From positions 992,585 to 1,056,584 of the forward strand of contig BPIQ01000002.1 of assembly GCA_026004195.1 (NCBI GenBank): DNA of 64,000 nt, in the 5' to 3' direction. The notes beneath the pieces were generated by a model that saw nothing but the letters and a program-made list of their open reading frames with translations, was not told where the DNA came from and did no database searches. Within the stretch, counting starts at the first letter, position 1, and every line of letters starts with the position of its first letter. Source of the stretch: Candidatus Binatia bacterium. GTDB lineage: Bacteria; Desulfobacterota; Binatia; HRBIN30; BPIQ01. This document shows positions 48,812 through 59,220 of this stretch, in pieces. The translations under genes were made by a program, and so were the position numbers.

Positions 48812-50965
48812 TCAGAGCCGAGCGAATTTCCCGCCGACGGCCACTTGCCGTTCTGCCCCTGCTTCTTCTCCGGAGACGTTTTCGAGAGTTTCTGCTGCGG
48901 GCAAACGAACCGCGAAAAGCGCCCCCTTTCCGGGCTCGCTTTCGACGAGAATCACACCGCCGTGCTCCGTGACGACCTGATGGGCGATAGCCAATCCCAG
49001 GCCGGTTCCCTTTTCCTTCGTCGTGAAGAACGGATCGAAAATATGCTCCAGGATTTTCGCCGGGATCCCCGGCCCCGAATCGCGAATCTGCACCTGGAGC
49101 ATCGGGCGGCCCTGGTGGGTGACCTGGGCCGTGGAAACGAAGAGTTCCCCTCCCGTTCGCTCCATGGCCTGGACGGAGTTCAGAACGAGGTTGAGAAAAA
49201 CTTGCTTGAGCTGGTCCGGATCGGCCTCGACCGGCGGCAATTCCGGGTCGAGGTCGACGCGCAGTTCGATCCTCGCCTTCCGAAGCTGCGGCTCGAGAAG
49301 CTTGAGGATTCCGTCCACCACCTGGTTGAGAGAAACCGGCTTTCGCGACGGCGTGGGCGAACGCGCGAAGGAGAGAAGCTCGCCGATCAGGTCCGAGATC
49401 CGCTTCACCTCGTTCGAGGTAAGCCGCAGGAACTCGTCGAGGAACTCTTTGTCCCCGAGACGTTGCGGTGCGAGCTGGAAGAACGTCTGGATGGAAACCA
49501 GCGGATTGCGGATTTCGTGGGCGATGCCCGCAGCCAGCGTCCCGATCGCCGAGAGCCGGTCGGCGCGACGGATCATCTCCTGGCTCCGCTTGAGTTCGTC
49601 GTAGAGCCGCGCGTTCTCGAGAGCTACGGAAGCCTGCGCCGCGAGGGTGTCCAGGAGGTTCAGGTCCTCGGCGTAGAAAGCATCCCGGTCGCGTTTTTTG
49701 CCGAGGGCAAGGAAACCGATGAGCTTTTCGCCCGCACGCAACGGGACGACGAGCTCCCAACCGTTCTGCCGGCAGACCTTCGCTGCTTCCCGACCCTCGG
49801 GCGATGGTCCTTGCACCAGTTCTTCGGTCAGCACACTCGCGTCGAGCTTCTGCAACGTTTTTACCAGAGGTTCCTCCCGAGCGAAGTAATGCTCACGCGG
49901 AGCGTCCCCGAACGCTCTCGCCACCACGTAGTCCCCGGCCCCGTGTTCGCCAGAACGACCGCCAACCGATCGAGGCGCAAGGTCTCTCCCACGACCGAAA
50001 CCAGCTCCTGCAGAAGCTTCTCTTTCTCCAGGATACGCACGATGGAGCGCGCGAAGGCCTGGAGCGCGAGACGGTACTCGTGCTTTTGCCGAAAGAAAGA
50101 CTGCTGGATCCTCGACTCGGCCCGCGTACGGAGACCCGGGAAAAGAACGCCCACGGTCAAGAGTAGGACGAAAACGGCGAAGGAGAAGTCCGTGTGCACC
50201 GAGCCGAAGGAGCGTTCCTGTAGCCAAACAATGGCGAGAAACGACGGGAACACCAGGAGGCTCGAGACCGCTGCGTACGCGATTCCCCTCGTAATCACGA
50301 GGTCGACGTCCATCAGGCGGTGTTTGACGATCGCGTACGCGACGACGGCTGCCCATGCGAGGTTGCCGAGGCTCCCGAGAGGGATAGAAGGGGATGCCGT
50401 AAGCAGGGAGGAAATTCGTCGCACCCGAGCGGAACGGCGATGGCCGCGCCGATGAGCCAGAATTTGAACTGCAGCCGAACCGTGGCTCCGTCGCGTCTCG
50501 GAAGTCGTAAGCCAGCACCAGAGAGCGACAACAGAAGTTCGCGACGGTAACGTGAAGAGCCCAGTAGATACGGTCCGCGTGCCGACGGAGGTTCCCCAGG
50601 AGTGACCCGCAGTCGGCTACGAGCAAGCTCCCGATGCGCGGATGCAATACGCACACGGCGGCAGGCGTAGTCGACCGCAGGACCCACCCAGTGCCTTGGT
50701 CGCAGCTCGCGCGACGGCTGAGAATCAAATGCCAGAATCGCCGCGGGCAAAAAACGGCTCCCCGGCAGATCCGGACGTTAGGGCGAAGGCATGCCGGGCA
50801 TCCGTCCAAGAACTCAGGACGAAAAAGTTCAGGTTCCACACGACCAGGGTCGCCGCTGAAGGCGAAAGCGCTGCGCGGCCGCTTCCCGGGCCGTGACGGA
50901 CAGACCACGACGCCCAGCCAAGCTGCCGAGCAGGCAACGAGCGGGACGAGCCAGTGGAACCTCAT
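48812..50965 (-). pseudogene. Sensor histidine kinase, N-terminal half frameshifted
   Basis: The 3' 1.1 kb (about 49930-48812) is one clean frame with a GAF-like segment, the H-box TLAAGIAHEIRNPLVSIQTF, N-box VFLNLVLNSVQAM, G1 RDSGPGIPAK and G2 TTKEKGTGLGLAIAH. The 5' part should begin at the ATG at 50965 (MRFHWLVPLVACSAAW) as a seven-helix sensor. It is readable only by changing frame at least five times: LVVWNLNFFVL, RLQFKFWLIGAAIAVPLG, TNFLPAYGIPFYP, PLGSLGNLAWAAVVAYAIVK, then GDYVVARAFGDAP near 49930. No full-length kinase can be made. No receiver gene is adjacent; a decayed receiver gene lies at 60600-60957. Confidence 0.8.
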
Positions 50966-51781
50966 CGCCGTATAGGGGACCGGGGCGTTTTGCCGGCGAA
51001 TAAGAGCTTGGCCAAGAACGGGGCCGTGCAGGTGCGGAACGCAGGCGCCGACAGTCGCGGAGGTCCAGATGACATGACGGTCAGGGCCCCACTGCGGATG
51101 CACGAAGTCAAGGCCCGATAGGCCGAAAACGCAGAGCCCTCGATAAAAGATACGAGGCTTCGGCTGCACCAGGATCGCAAATCCGTCGCATCCGTTCCTG
51201 TCGCAAGCTCGAGGCAGAGCTTCAGCATGCCGAAGTGAAGAAGGAGCTCGCCGAACGTCCTCGATGGTCCTCGCGGATCGCAGAACCGACCCATTTCCGC
51301 GACGCGGCCCCGAGAAATGTCGCTCGAAGGCCTCACGGTTTCCTCGAGTCTCGAAGGGCCGTGGCTCGGGGGGGAAAACCCGGAGCCCGGCAACGCTCCT
51401 CCGGATGGCGTCGCGGGCACGAGATGGACGGCTCTCCGAGTCCAACGTCATCCGCCATCGGATCCCTGCTCGCGCTCGTAAATCAGACGCTCGAAACTCC
51501 AGGACCTCGCGCGGGTTCCCGGTCCTGCGCTACCTTGAAGCGAAATTCCGCGAGGTCCTCGACTGGCTGAACCGCGTGGTCCAGCCGCCCCCTCTCTACC
51601 CCCCGCCCGCAAGGGACCCCGCCTGGCGCCTTGTACGGCTTTTGGCTTGAACCTTTGCATTTCTCTCGCTATTTGCGTATCTTCCGGCTTTGCATTTTTG
51701 CTGTCAAGTGAAAGGGCCGAAGCAAAACCGTGTTTTTCCGCGACGCCCGCCAGGAAGGCGCGCTCGGTCGGAGGAGATGCC
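50966..51781. other. Non-coding or decayed stretch upstream of the ACP operon
   Basis: 816 bp without a recognisable gene. The left 480 bp carry short, uninformative frames on both strands and may be debris connected with the kinase pseudogene. The last 140 bp are clearly AT-richer than the surroundings and hold the promoter region of the ACP operon, including two copies of CTTTGCATTT at 51653-51662 and 51688-51697. Confidence 0.5.
51653..51697 (+). promoter_or_regulatory. Paired direct repeats in AT-rich leader of the ACP operon
   Basis: CTTTGCATTT occurs twice, 35 bp apart (51653-51662 and 51688-51697), in the AT-rich segment about 85-130 bp before the ACP start. The spacing places both on nearly the same helix face class for a dimeric regulator. 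A clear -35/-10 pair is not seen. Confidence 0.35.
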
Positions 51782-52060
51782 ATGCAACTAGCGCGCCCGA
51801 CGCTCGTGCGTTCCGAGGTCAAAGCCAGGGTCCTCGAACTGCTTCGCGAAATCGCCAAGATCGACCCCGACTCGCTCACCGAAGACTCGTCGCTCGACGA
51901 GGACATCCGGCTCGAGTCCGTGGCTTTCGTGGAGCTGCAGGTGGCCCTCGAGGACGAGTACCAGATCGAGATCGACCCGATCCAGGTCGTGGAGCTCAAC
52001 CGCCTGGGCAGCATTATCGACTACATCCACGAGCTCGCCGCCGACGGCTCGCGGGCATGA
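51782..52060 (+). CDS. Acyl carrier protein
   Basis: 92 residues; the ATG at 51782 follows GGAGGAGA. Helix I (SEVKARVLELLREIAKIDPD) and the phosphopantetheine site DIRLESVAFVELQVALEDEY are visible, with the Ser in the LES position corresponding to the usual DSL. It overlaps the acyl-CoA dehydrogenase start by 4 bp (ATGA), so it is dedicated to this operon rather than the housekeeping AcpP. Confidence 0.85.
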   Translation: MQLARPTLVRSEVKARVLELLREIAKIDPDSLTEDSSLDEDIRLESVAFVELQVALEDEYQIEIDPIQVVELNRLGSIIDYIHELAADGSRA

Positions 52061-53199
52061 ACCTTTTCCACAACGGGCACGAAGAATTCCGTACCCGAGT
52101 CCGCCGCTTCGTCGAGGAGCGGCTCGCCCCGCACGCGGACGAATGGGAAAGACGAAAGGTTCTCCCGAGATCCGTCTTCACGGAACTCGGCCAGCAAGGC
52201 TTCCTCGGTCTCACCCGCCCCAGAGAGTACGGCGGGCTCGGTCTCGACTTCGGTTACAACGTCGTCCTCGCCGAAGAACTTCCCCGAGCGCGCATGCCGG
52301 GCCTCACGCTGAGCGTGCTCGCTCAGGTGAACTTCGTCCCCCCTCTCCTCGTCCGCTACGGGACCGAGGAACAAAAACGCGAGTTTCTCGTCCCGGCACT
52401 CCGAGGAGAGAAAATCGGTGCCCTCGCCTCCACGGAGCCCACGGGCGGCTCCGACATCGTGAACGCGACGCGCTGCCGGGCGGTCGACGACGGCGATTTC
52501 TGGGTGATCGAGGGAGAGAAGAAATTCATCACGAACGGCCCCATCGCGGACTTCGTCGTGTGCCTCGTGCGCACCCGACCCGAACCGACGCCGAACAGCT
52601 TCTCGCTCGTGATCGTGCCGACCGACACACCGGGATTCCGGGTGAAAGCCACGCTCGAAAAGCTCGGGCTCCACACGTCTCCCACGGGATGGCTCGAGTT
52701 CGACGGGTGCCGCGTCCCGAAGAGCTACACGATCGGACGGCCCAACGTCGGTTTTTTCTACCACGTACAGAATCTCCTCGAGGAGCGGCTCATCGGCGGC
52801 GTGAGCGCCGTCGCTCTGGCTTCGCTCGTCCTGGAAGACACGATGTCCTACCTGCGGGGACGCGTGGCCTACGGAAAGCCGCTTTCCCGACTCCACCCCG
52901 TGCGGCAGACCCTGGCGGAGCTCGCTTCCTACCTCGAGATGGCCCGGCGCTTCGTTTACTCCGTCTGCGAAAGCTTCCGCGACGGACGGGTCGAAGCCAA
53001 GGAAATCTGCATGATCAAGTTCGCGGTCGTCGAGGTCGTGCAGAGGCTCGTCGAAAGATGCCTCCAGCTCCACGGCGGGTACGGATTCCTCGAGGAGAAC
53101 TGGCTCACGCGCGTCTACCGGGACGTGCGCGTTCTCAGTCTGGGCGGCGGAACTTCGGAAGTCATGAAGGACCTGGTGGCGGGATACCTGAGGCTCTGA
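52057..53199 (+). CDS. Acyl-CoA (or acyl-ACP) dehydrogenase
   Basis: 380 residues. Family motifs: GLTRPREYGGLGLDFGYNVV, ALASTEPTGGSDIVNATRC (FAD/substrate region), GEKKFITNGPIADFVV, YGKPLSRLHPVRQTLAEL and CLQLHGGYGFLEENWLTRVY. The last carries the region of the catalytic base in many members. It introduces a 2,3-double bond into a thioester-bound acyl chain. Overlap with the ACP gene suggests that the substrate may be acyl-ACP rather than acyl-CoA. Confidence 0.9.
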   Translation: MNLFHNGHEEFRTRVRRFVEERLAPHADEWERRKVLPRSVFTELGQQGFLGLTRPREYGGLGLDFGYNVVLAEELPRARMPGLTLSVLAQVNFVPPLLVRYGTEEQKREFLVPALRGEKIGALASTEPTGGSDIVNATRCRAVDDGDFWVIEGEKKFITNGPIADFVVCLVRTRPEPTPNSFSLVIVPTDTPGFRVKATLEKLGLHTSPTGWLEFDGCRVPKSYTIGRPNVGFFYHVQNLLEERLIGGVSAVALASLVLEDTMSYLRGRVAYGKPLSRLHPVRQTLAELASYLEMARRFVYSVCESFRDGRVEAKEICMIKFAVVEVVQRLVERCLQLHGGYGFLEENWLTRVYRDVRVLSLGGGTSEVMKDLVAGYLRL

Positions 53200-53221
53200 G
53201 GGGTGGCCGGGGCCCTCGCGA

Positions 53222-54478
53222 ATGGATTTTCGCGGCCGAAAAGTCGTCCTCACGGGGATCGGGATCGTCGCCCCGAGCGGCGTCGGCCACCGGGCCTTCT
53301 GGGAGGCTCTTCTCGAGGGCCGCTCGCTCGTCGGCCCGATCACGCGCTTCGACGCCCGAGATTACCCGAGCCGTGTGGCCGCCGAGGTTCGTGACCGCTC
53401 CTACGAAGAGCTCCTCGACCCGCGTCTTTTGCGAACGACCACGCTCGCGACACAGTTCGCTCTCGCCGCAGCCGAACTGGCGCTTCGCGACGCGCGCTTG
53501 AGCCGTCCCCTTCTTCCACCGGAGTCGACCGGAGTGTATCTCGGCACCGCCCTCGGGGGCTGGCTCGACGCGGAAAAGCAATTCGCGCTCCTCCAGCTCC
53601 GCGGCGCCCGCCGGGTGAACCCCTTTCTCGCGAACAGCGCGCCCCACCACGGCACGGCGGCTCAGATCGCGGCGCAGTACGGCATCGAGGGGCCGAATCT
53701 CACCCTGACCACGGGCTGCCCGTCTTCGCTCGTGGCGACCGCCGAGGCAGCCGAGCGGATCGCTTCGGGCGAACTCGACGTGTGCCTCGCCGGCGGGACC
53801 GAGGCCCCCGTGTCGCCGCTGGTCGTCGGAGGGATGACGCGGACGAACGAACTCTCGGTCCGGAACGAAGATCCCGAGCATGCCTCGTGCCCATTCGACC
53901 GGTCGCACTGCGGCCTCGTGGTCGCCGAAGGGGCCTGCATCCTCGTGCTCGAGACGGAAGAAAGAGCACGTGCCCGCGGCATTTCGCCCTACGCCGCCGT
54001 CCTCGGGGGTGCCACGTCGTGCGATGCCCAGGGACTCTGGACGCTGGATCCGTCGGGAGAGACGGCTGCCCGCACGATCCACCGCCTTTTCCGGAAGACC
54101 GCGATCCAGCCCGCCGATCTCGACTACGTCTGCTCCCACGCCAACTCGTCTCCCGCCTTCGACCGCAAGGAAACCGTCGTGCTCACGAAAGCTCTCGGCG
54201 AGTTCGCCGCCAGGATCCCCGTGAGCTCCATCAAGGGCGTCCTCGGGCATCCCTTCGGTGCCGCGGGTGCTTTCCAGACCGCAGCCGCTGCCCTGGCTCT
54301 TCGAACGGGTACGATCCCCCACACCCACAACCTCGAAGAGCCCGACCCCGAATGCCAGCTTGCCCACGTGAGGGAGCACCCCCTCCGAGCGAGCCTCGGG
54401 CACGTCCTCGTGTCGAGCTACGGGTACGGCGGCCTGAACGCCTACCTGCTCCTCGGGCGGGCCGACGAGGCCGGCTAG
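53222..54478 (+). CDS. Beta-ketoacyl-ACP synthase (FabF/KAS II-like)
   Basis: 418 residues. The condensing-enzyme triad is present: C166 in TTGCPSSL, His in VCSHANSSPAFDRKE and His in KGVLGHPFGAAGA. It extends an acyl chain carried on ACP with malonyl-ACP. Third gene of the ACP/dehydrogenase operon, 22 bp after the dehydrogenase. The stop TAG at 54476-54478 lies in a CTAG that also supplies the stop of the convergent exporter gene. Confidence 0.9.
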   Translation: MDFRGRKVVLTGIGIVAPSGVGHRAFWEALLEGRSLVGPITRFDARDYPSRVAAEVRDRSYEELLDPRLLRTTTLATQFALAAAELALRDARLSRPLLPPESTGVYLGTALGGWLDAEKQFALLQLRGARRVNPFLANSAPHHGTAAQIAAQYGIEGPNLTLTTGCPSSLVATAEAAERIASGELDVCLAGGTEAPVSPLVVGGMTRTNELSVRNEDPEHASCPFDRSHCGLVVAEGACILVLETEERARARGISPYAAVLGGATSCDAQGLWTLDPSGETAARTIHRLFRKTAIQPADLDYVCSHANSSPAFDRKETVVLTKALGEFAARIPVSSIKGVLGHPFGAAGAFQTAAAALALRTGTIPHTHNLEEPDPECQLAHVREHPLRASLGHVLVSSYGYGGLNAYLLLGRADEAG

Positions 54479-56844
54479 TTTCGCGCAGCCACGGCTAGCA
54501 GGCGCGCCACCTCTTCCTCCTCCCGAGCCGAGCCGAGAAATTTCGGCCGCCCGAGGAGGACGAGAGACGGAAGAACCGTGATGGCCGCAAGAGCGCTCAC
54601 CGAGACGATCAGGGCCGTCAAGACCCCGAGGCGGGTCCAGATGCTGAAACCCGAAAAAGGAAGGAGAAGGTAGCCCGCGGCAACCGCCGAGGAAACGAAA
54701 AAGACGGCTTTGCCCGACGTGGAAAGGCTTCTCCTCACGGCTTCTTCCGGCGGGTAGTTCTTCCACTCCTCCCGAATCCGGAAGATCAGGTAGATGGCGA
54801 AATCCGCCCCGATGCTCACCCCCATGGCCGTGATGGCAGCCGTCGTCATGTCGAGCCAGGTGCGCGTCCATCCCATGGTACCGAGCGTGACCGCGACGGC
54901 GACCACGAGAGGCACGAGAACGAGCCCGCCGCCCACGAGCGACCGCAGGACGGCTCCCGCCAGGACGAAGATGATGGTGGCGATTTGCACCATGTTGAGG
55001 ATCTTCTCCCGGACCACGATGTCGTTCATGGCCGTCTGCGCACCGATGGTCCCGCCCGCGATCCGCGCCTCGGCGGGGAGCCCTGCGAACCTGCGCTTCG
55101 CGAACCCCTGGAGCGAGGCAAGAAGGGCACGCGAGAACGAAGCCGTGTCGTCGCGGCTCAACCCGCGGACCACCGCGTTCCGATATTCGGCATCGACGAA
55201 CGCACCGAGGCCGTCGGGCCCGGCGGAAAGACTGTAGAGAAAAAGGTACTGCGCCACGAGTGCGGGATCTTCCGGAATCCGGTACTCCGCCGGGTCGCCG
55301 TCGTGCATGGCGCGGTTCATGCGCTTGATGTGGTCCGCAATGGAAACGACGCTTCCGAGCTCGGGATACTTGCGCATCTCGGCCTCGAGGTCGTCGATGG
55401 CTCGGAGCACGTCCGGCCGCTGGAGGGCCTTTTCTTCCTTGCCTTCGATGAGGATCCGAATCGCCGCGGTGCCGTAGAGTTTTTCGTTGAGAAGGGCGTC
55501 GTCGCGGCGGACCTGCGTCGAAGGCGAAAACCAGTACCGGAAGCTGTTGTCGACCTCGAGCCGGAAGAGCCCGAGCCCAGCGAGAAGGGTGACTCCGACA
55601 CCGGCCGCCAGAACTGCGCGAGGGCGCCCGACCACCCACCCGGCAACGCACGAGAGAAAGCGGTCGAGCCAGCGTTTTTCCGCCTCGCGTTCCGCTTCTC
55701 GCCGCTTCGGCGCGGGAAGCAAGGATCGACAGGCCGGCGTGAAAGTCATCTCCAGGACGAGGGCACTCAGAATTCCCGACGCCATGAGCGCCCCGAACAC
55801 CCGGACGCTGTGCACGTCGAAGCCCAGAAGAGAGGCGAACCCCGCGGACGCGATGAAGCCGGCGGTAAGCATGACGGGACCGACGGCCGTGACCGAGCGC
55901 ACGACGGCTTCGTCGTTGTCCCCGACGATCGCGTACTCTTCGTAGTAACGCTTGAGAATCTGGACCGCGTGCCCTGCGGCCACGGCCAGAATGATGACCG
56001 GCGTGATCGCACTCCAGGTGTCCAGCGGCTGCCCGCTCCAGCCCACGATACCGAGCGCCCAGACGACGCTGAGAAGCGCCGTCACGAGAGGGAGAATCAT
56101 CGCTTGCAGGGTTCGAAAAGCCTCGTAGTGAACGAGACCGATCACCACCACCGCGAGCGGGAAGAGGACACCGATCATCCGGGTGTACTCCATGAGTGCC
56201 TGTTTCAGGATCGGCGCCCCCGCGAGCGCGATCGTGACGCTCTCGTCACGTTCCGGCTCCACGATTTCGTGGATGCGTTTTGCGATGAAGGCGTCGGTCG
56301 CTTTCTCGTCGAAATCCGCCACGATGATCGTGGCCGTCTCGTCGCGCGAGACGACGGTGTCGGCGAGCAACGGGTCCTCGCGGACCTCACGCCGGAGCCG
56401 CTCGACCTCCTCGGTTGTTTCCGGAGGTTCCTCCATGAGAGGATGGACGTCCATCACCCCGTCGGGTCCCGTCACGACGGCCTTCACGTAGGGAGCCGCG
56501 AGGCTGAAGACGCTGCTCTCGATGATCCCCGGAGTCCGGAGCAGGCCTTCCGTGATGCGGTGGACCTTGGCGAGGATTTCCGGACGAAAAATCGTGCCCT
56601 CGCGCGCGACGACGCCGATCACCGTCACGGCTTCCCCGCCGAAGATCTCGGTGATGCGGTCCTGGATCCGGACGTATTCGTGGTGTTTCGGAAACTGGGC
56701 GTCGCGACGGATCTCGAGGTGAACGGAGCGCAGCCGGGAGGCGAAAAACACCGTGAGCAGCCCCACCAGGACCAGCACCCCCACCCTGTGCCGAACGACG
56801 AAGCGAACGTAGCGCTCCAACAGTACGACTCCGTAACCCGGCAC
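54475..56844 (-). CDS. RND/MMPL-family exporter (hydrophobe/lipid transporter)
   Basis: 789 residues, GTG start at 56844. Two repeats of one membrane helix, a large periplasmic loop and five helices are apparent: first bundle VLFPLAVVVIGLVHYEAFRT to LVLEMTFTP, second bundle VQIATIIFVLAGAVLRSLVG to VLPSLVLLGRP. The sterol-sensing/RND core residues are in GTMGWTRTWLDMTTAAITAM and GVSIGADFAIYLIF. The group resembles HpnN/MmpL-like exporters of hydrophobic lipids. It converges with the ketosynthase operon and could export its product; that is inference. Confidence 0.88.
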   Translation of the reverse strand: MPGYGVVLLERYVRFVVRHRVGVLVLVGLLTVFFASRLRSVHLEIRRDAQFPKHHEYVRIQDRITEIFGGEAVTVIGVVAREGTIFRPEILAKVHRITEGLLRTPGIIESSVFSLAAPYVKAVVTGPDGVMDVHPLMEEPPETTEEVERLRREVREDPLLADTVVSRDETATIIVADFDEKATDAFIAKRIHEIVEPERDESVTIALAGAPILKQALMEYTRMIGVLFPLAVVVIGLVHYEAFRTLQAMILPLVTALLSVVWALGIVGWSGQPLDTWSAITPVIILAVAAGHAVQILKRYYEEYAIVGDNDEAVVRSVTAVGPVMLTAGFIASAGFASLLGFDVHSVRVFGALMASGILSALVLEMTFTPACRSLLPAPKRREAEREAEKRWLDRFLSCVAGWVVGRPRAVLAAGVGVTLLAGLGLFRLEVDNSFRYWFSPSTQVRRDDALLNEKLYGTAAIRILIEGKEEKALQRPDVLRAIDDLEAEMRKYPELGSVVSIADHIKRMNRAMHDGDPAEYRIPEDPALVAQYLFLYSLSAGPDGLGAFVDAEYRNAVVRGLSRDDTASFSRALLASLQGFAKRRFAGLPAEARIAGGTIGAQTAMNDIVVREKILNMVQIATIIFVLAGAVLRSLVGGGLVLVPLVVAVAVTLGTMGWTRTWLDMTTAAITAMGVSIGADFAIYLIFRIREEWKNYPPEEAVRRSLSTSGKAVFFVSSAVAAGYLLLPFSGFSIWTRLGVLTALIVSVSALAAITVLPSLVLLGRPKFLGSAREEEEVARLLAVAARN

Positions 56845-57078
56845 TTTTACTGAACACGGGGCGAGAACACAAGGTTCCGAAGAAGCGCTCGCCTGCCCCC
56901 GGCACGACGGCGCCCTTCGGCTCCGCCACGCACGCTTTTACGGAGCGCCGCGAAACCGACGGCCCCCGGGGCAGGTGAACCGAGCCGGTTTTTCTGCTAC
57001 GAGCGTCCGCATCTTGCGGCGAAGAATCCGCATCGCTCGCGCAAGAGAAAGACACTCCCCGAAACGGAGGAAGCCGAG

Positions 57079-57447
57079 ATGATCGTCGTCACGAACCGCA
57101 TCCCCGTCGCGAAGGGGCACGAGAAAGACTTCGAGGACCGCTTCCGCAACCGCGCTCACCTGATCGATCGCTCTCCCGGGTTCGTCCGCAACCTGGTCTT
57201 GCGACCGGTCCAGCGGCGATACGACCACGCCACCGGAAGCTGGCGAGAAGTGGAAGAACAGGGCTACTACCTCGTCCAGACCTACTGGGAAACCGAAGAG
57301 GCCTTCTGGAACTGGACGAAGAGCGAATCCTTCCGGATCGCGCACCAGAACCGGCCTCCTGCCGAAATGTTCGCGGGCCCGAACGTCCTCGAAATCCACG
57401 AGGTCGTCCTGGATACGGCACGGGCGGAATCCGAGGGCGAAAGCTAG
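57079..57447 (+). CDS. Antibiotic biosynthesis monooxygenase (ABM/HmoA-like) domain protein
   Basis: 122 residues; the ATG at 57079 follows GGAGGAAGCC. MIVVTNRIPVAKGHEKDFED, SPGFVRNLVLRPVQ and YYLVQTYWETEEAFWNWTKS with SFRIAHQN is the dimeric ferredoxin-like ABM fold, close to heme-degrading monooxygenases (IsdG/HmoA group). The His in FRIAHQN is a plausible heme or substrate ligand. It is a single-gene unit. Confidence 0.82.
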   Translation: MIVVTNRIPVAKGHEKDFEDRFRNRAHLIDRSPGFVRNLVLRPVQRRYDHATGSWREVEEQGYYLVQTYWETEEAFWNWTKSESFRIAHQNRPPAEMFAGPNVLEIHEVVLDTARAESEGES

Positions 57448-57661
57448 CCGTCGAGCCAATCCGAACCCCGGATTTCGCCGCCCGGCACGCCGAAGTCGAC
57501 CGACCACGGCCCCGTGCGCCCCTCCGAGTCCCGGCGTTCCGGCGAGCCTCCTTCTCAGTTTCCCGCGATCACGCTTCTCGAGCTTTCTAGCCCCGACTTG
57601 GTCTCCGGGAAGGCCGCCGTCCCGAATCGTATGGTCCCAGGGGGAACTCGGATCCGGGGGC

Positions 57662-59014
57662 TTACGCCCCGCCGCCGGCTCGCCGCAGGGGTTCGTCCCC
57701 GACTCTCGGCGCTACCCTTTCCGGTTCGCGGCGCCGCGGCGGGCAGAAAAAGCTCGCAGGACGGACGCGGTTTTTCGCGAAGGTGCGGCCGATCTCCCTG
57801 AGGAGCTGGAAGCCGTAGTAGATCTCCGGGTAAACGAGCGGTTTGCCGTTCGTCAGAATGGCCGCCGCGAGCCGACGTTCGGGGTCCGCCCACGTGAGAA
57901 TGTTCGTGAGGCCCAGGTGGCCGAACGCGTACTGGGTGTCGGGCCCGTAGGGGCTGAACCATTTACCCCCGAGCATGAACCCCGCCCCGTAGCGAATCGG
58001 TAGAAGCAGGGTCAAGTCGAACTCCAGGTAGGAATGCTCGACGAGGGCTCGCCGCACCGTGCGTGGCTCGAAAATCCGGACCCCGTCGAGTTCGCCGCCG
58101 TTCAGGAGGAGCTGGTAGAAACGGCTCATTTCGGCGGCCGTGGCCACGACGTTCGCCGACGGCACCACGCCACAGAGAAAACGGGGGTCGTTCGAGAACT
58201 CGACCGCCTCCTCGAAATCGAGGCCCATGGCACGCCGCAAGAGAGAAGAGAGCGGCGGGAGCGGAGGGTAGCCGGTGACGTAGTTGAGCGCCACCTCCCG
58301 CACCTGGCCCGGGCGGACACCGTAGTTCATCCAGCGGAAGCCGAGGGGCTTCCGGATTTCGCGGTCGACGAAGCTGCGGATCGTCCTGCCGGTCACGCGC
58401 CGGACCACCTCGGCGAGCAGAAAGCCCCCCGTGATGGCGTGGTAGGCGAGGAACCGCCCGGGCCTCCAGACCGGGCGCGACCGGCAGAGAAAGTCGAGGA
58501 TGGCCTCGGGGTCGGCGAGAAGGTCGAGGTCGACGGCCTCGGGGGGGACGTTGGGGATACCGGCCCGGTGGCTCAGGACGTGGCGGATCGTGATCCACTC
58601 CTTGTTCCTCGTGCCGAACTCCGGGATGTACTCGCACACCGGGTCGTCGAGCCGGATCAAGTTGCGCTGGTCGAGAAGGTGGATCGCCATGGCCGTGACG
58701 GCCTTCGACGCGGAAAAAATCGTGAAGGGCGTCCGCGGCGTCGCGAGAACCTTGGGGGCATCCGGACCGTCTTCCGGGCCGTTTCCCCTCGCGTACCCGA
58801 TGGCACGGTCGAGCACGACTTCGCCCCTGTACCGAAGGCAGAGCTGGATCGCCGGGTGAAACCCGCTCGAGTAAAGAGAGCGAACCCACGCCCAGATCCG
58901 TCGGACGGCTCGGCCCGAGATCCCCAGCTCCCGCGGACGGACTTCTTCCCCGACTGTCGTTACCTCGTCGAGGTCGCGGGGGACGGGACAGCGGGCGGGA
59001 CGGAGAAAAGACAT
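57662..59014 (-). CDS. Serine hydrolase, beta-lactamase/class C esterase family
   Basis: 450 residues from the ATG at 59014. The SxxK motif is S101-A-S-K104 in FTIFSASKAVTAMAI. The second motif is YHAITGGFLLAEVVRR (Tyr in place of the YxN motif start) and the third is near FGHLGLTN. There is no signal peptide. Members hydrolyse esters, amides or cyclic peptides; the substrate is unknown. It belongs to the hydrolase-rich right end of the window and is divergent from the alpha/beta hydrolase gene. Confidence 0.88.
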   Translation of the reverse strand: MSFLRPARCPVPRDLDEVTTVGEEVRPRELGISGRAVRRIWAWVRSLYSSGFHPAIQLCLRYRGEVVLDRAIGYARGNGPEDGPDAPKVLATPRTPFTIFSASKAVTAMAIHLLDQRNLIRLDDPVCEYIPEFGTRNKEWITIRHVLSHRAGIPNVPPEAVDLDLLADPEAILDFLCRSRPVWRPGRFLAYHAITGGFLLAEVVRRVTGRTIRSFVDREIRKPLGFRWMNYGVRPGQVREVALNYVTGYPPLPPLSSLLRRAMGLDFEEAVEFSNDPRFLCGVVPSANVVATAAEMSRFYQLLLNGGELDGVRIFEPRTVRRALVEHSYLEFDLTLLLPIRYGAGFMLGGKWFSPYGPDTQYAFGHLGLTNILTWADPERRLAAAILTNGKPLVYPEIYYGFQLLREIGRTFAKNRVRPASFFCPPRRREPERVAPRVGDEPLRRAGGGA

Positions 59015-59220
59015 GCCTTCCAACTACCACAGTGCGACGTTGCCAGCCGACAGGCAAACACGCCGCGGAATGGGCGCGGGAGCGGGAGCTGCCGGGCCCC
59101 GGCGCTGGCGCCGAAGCCCCGGGCCCCGTAGGCCCGCCTGCCGCGGAAAATCGCCCCGCTTTTCTCCGCGCGTCGATCCTGGCAAGGTGAGAAGGCAGCG
59201 ACACGGGGGGAGCGCTCGAC

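Noticed and set aside
48812-51451. 879-codon frame as a single kinase gene
   Set aside because: Only the last 370 or so codons match a histidine kinase. Sensor segments are scattered over other frames.
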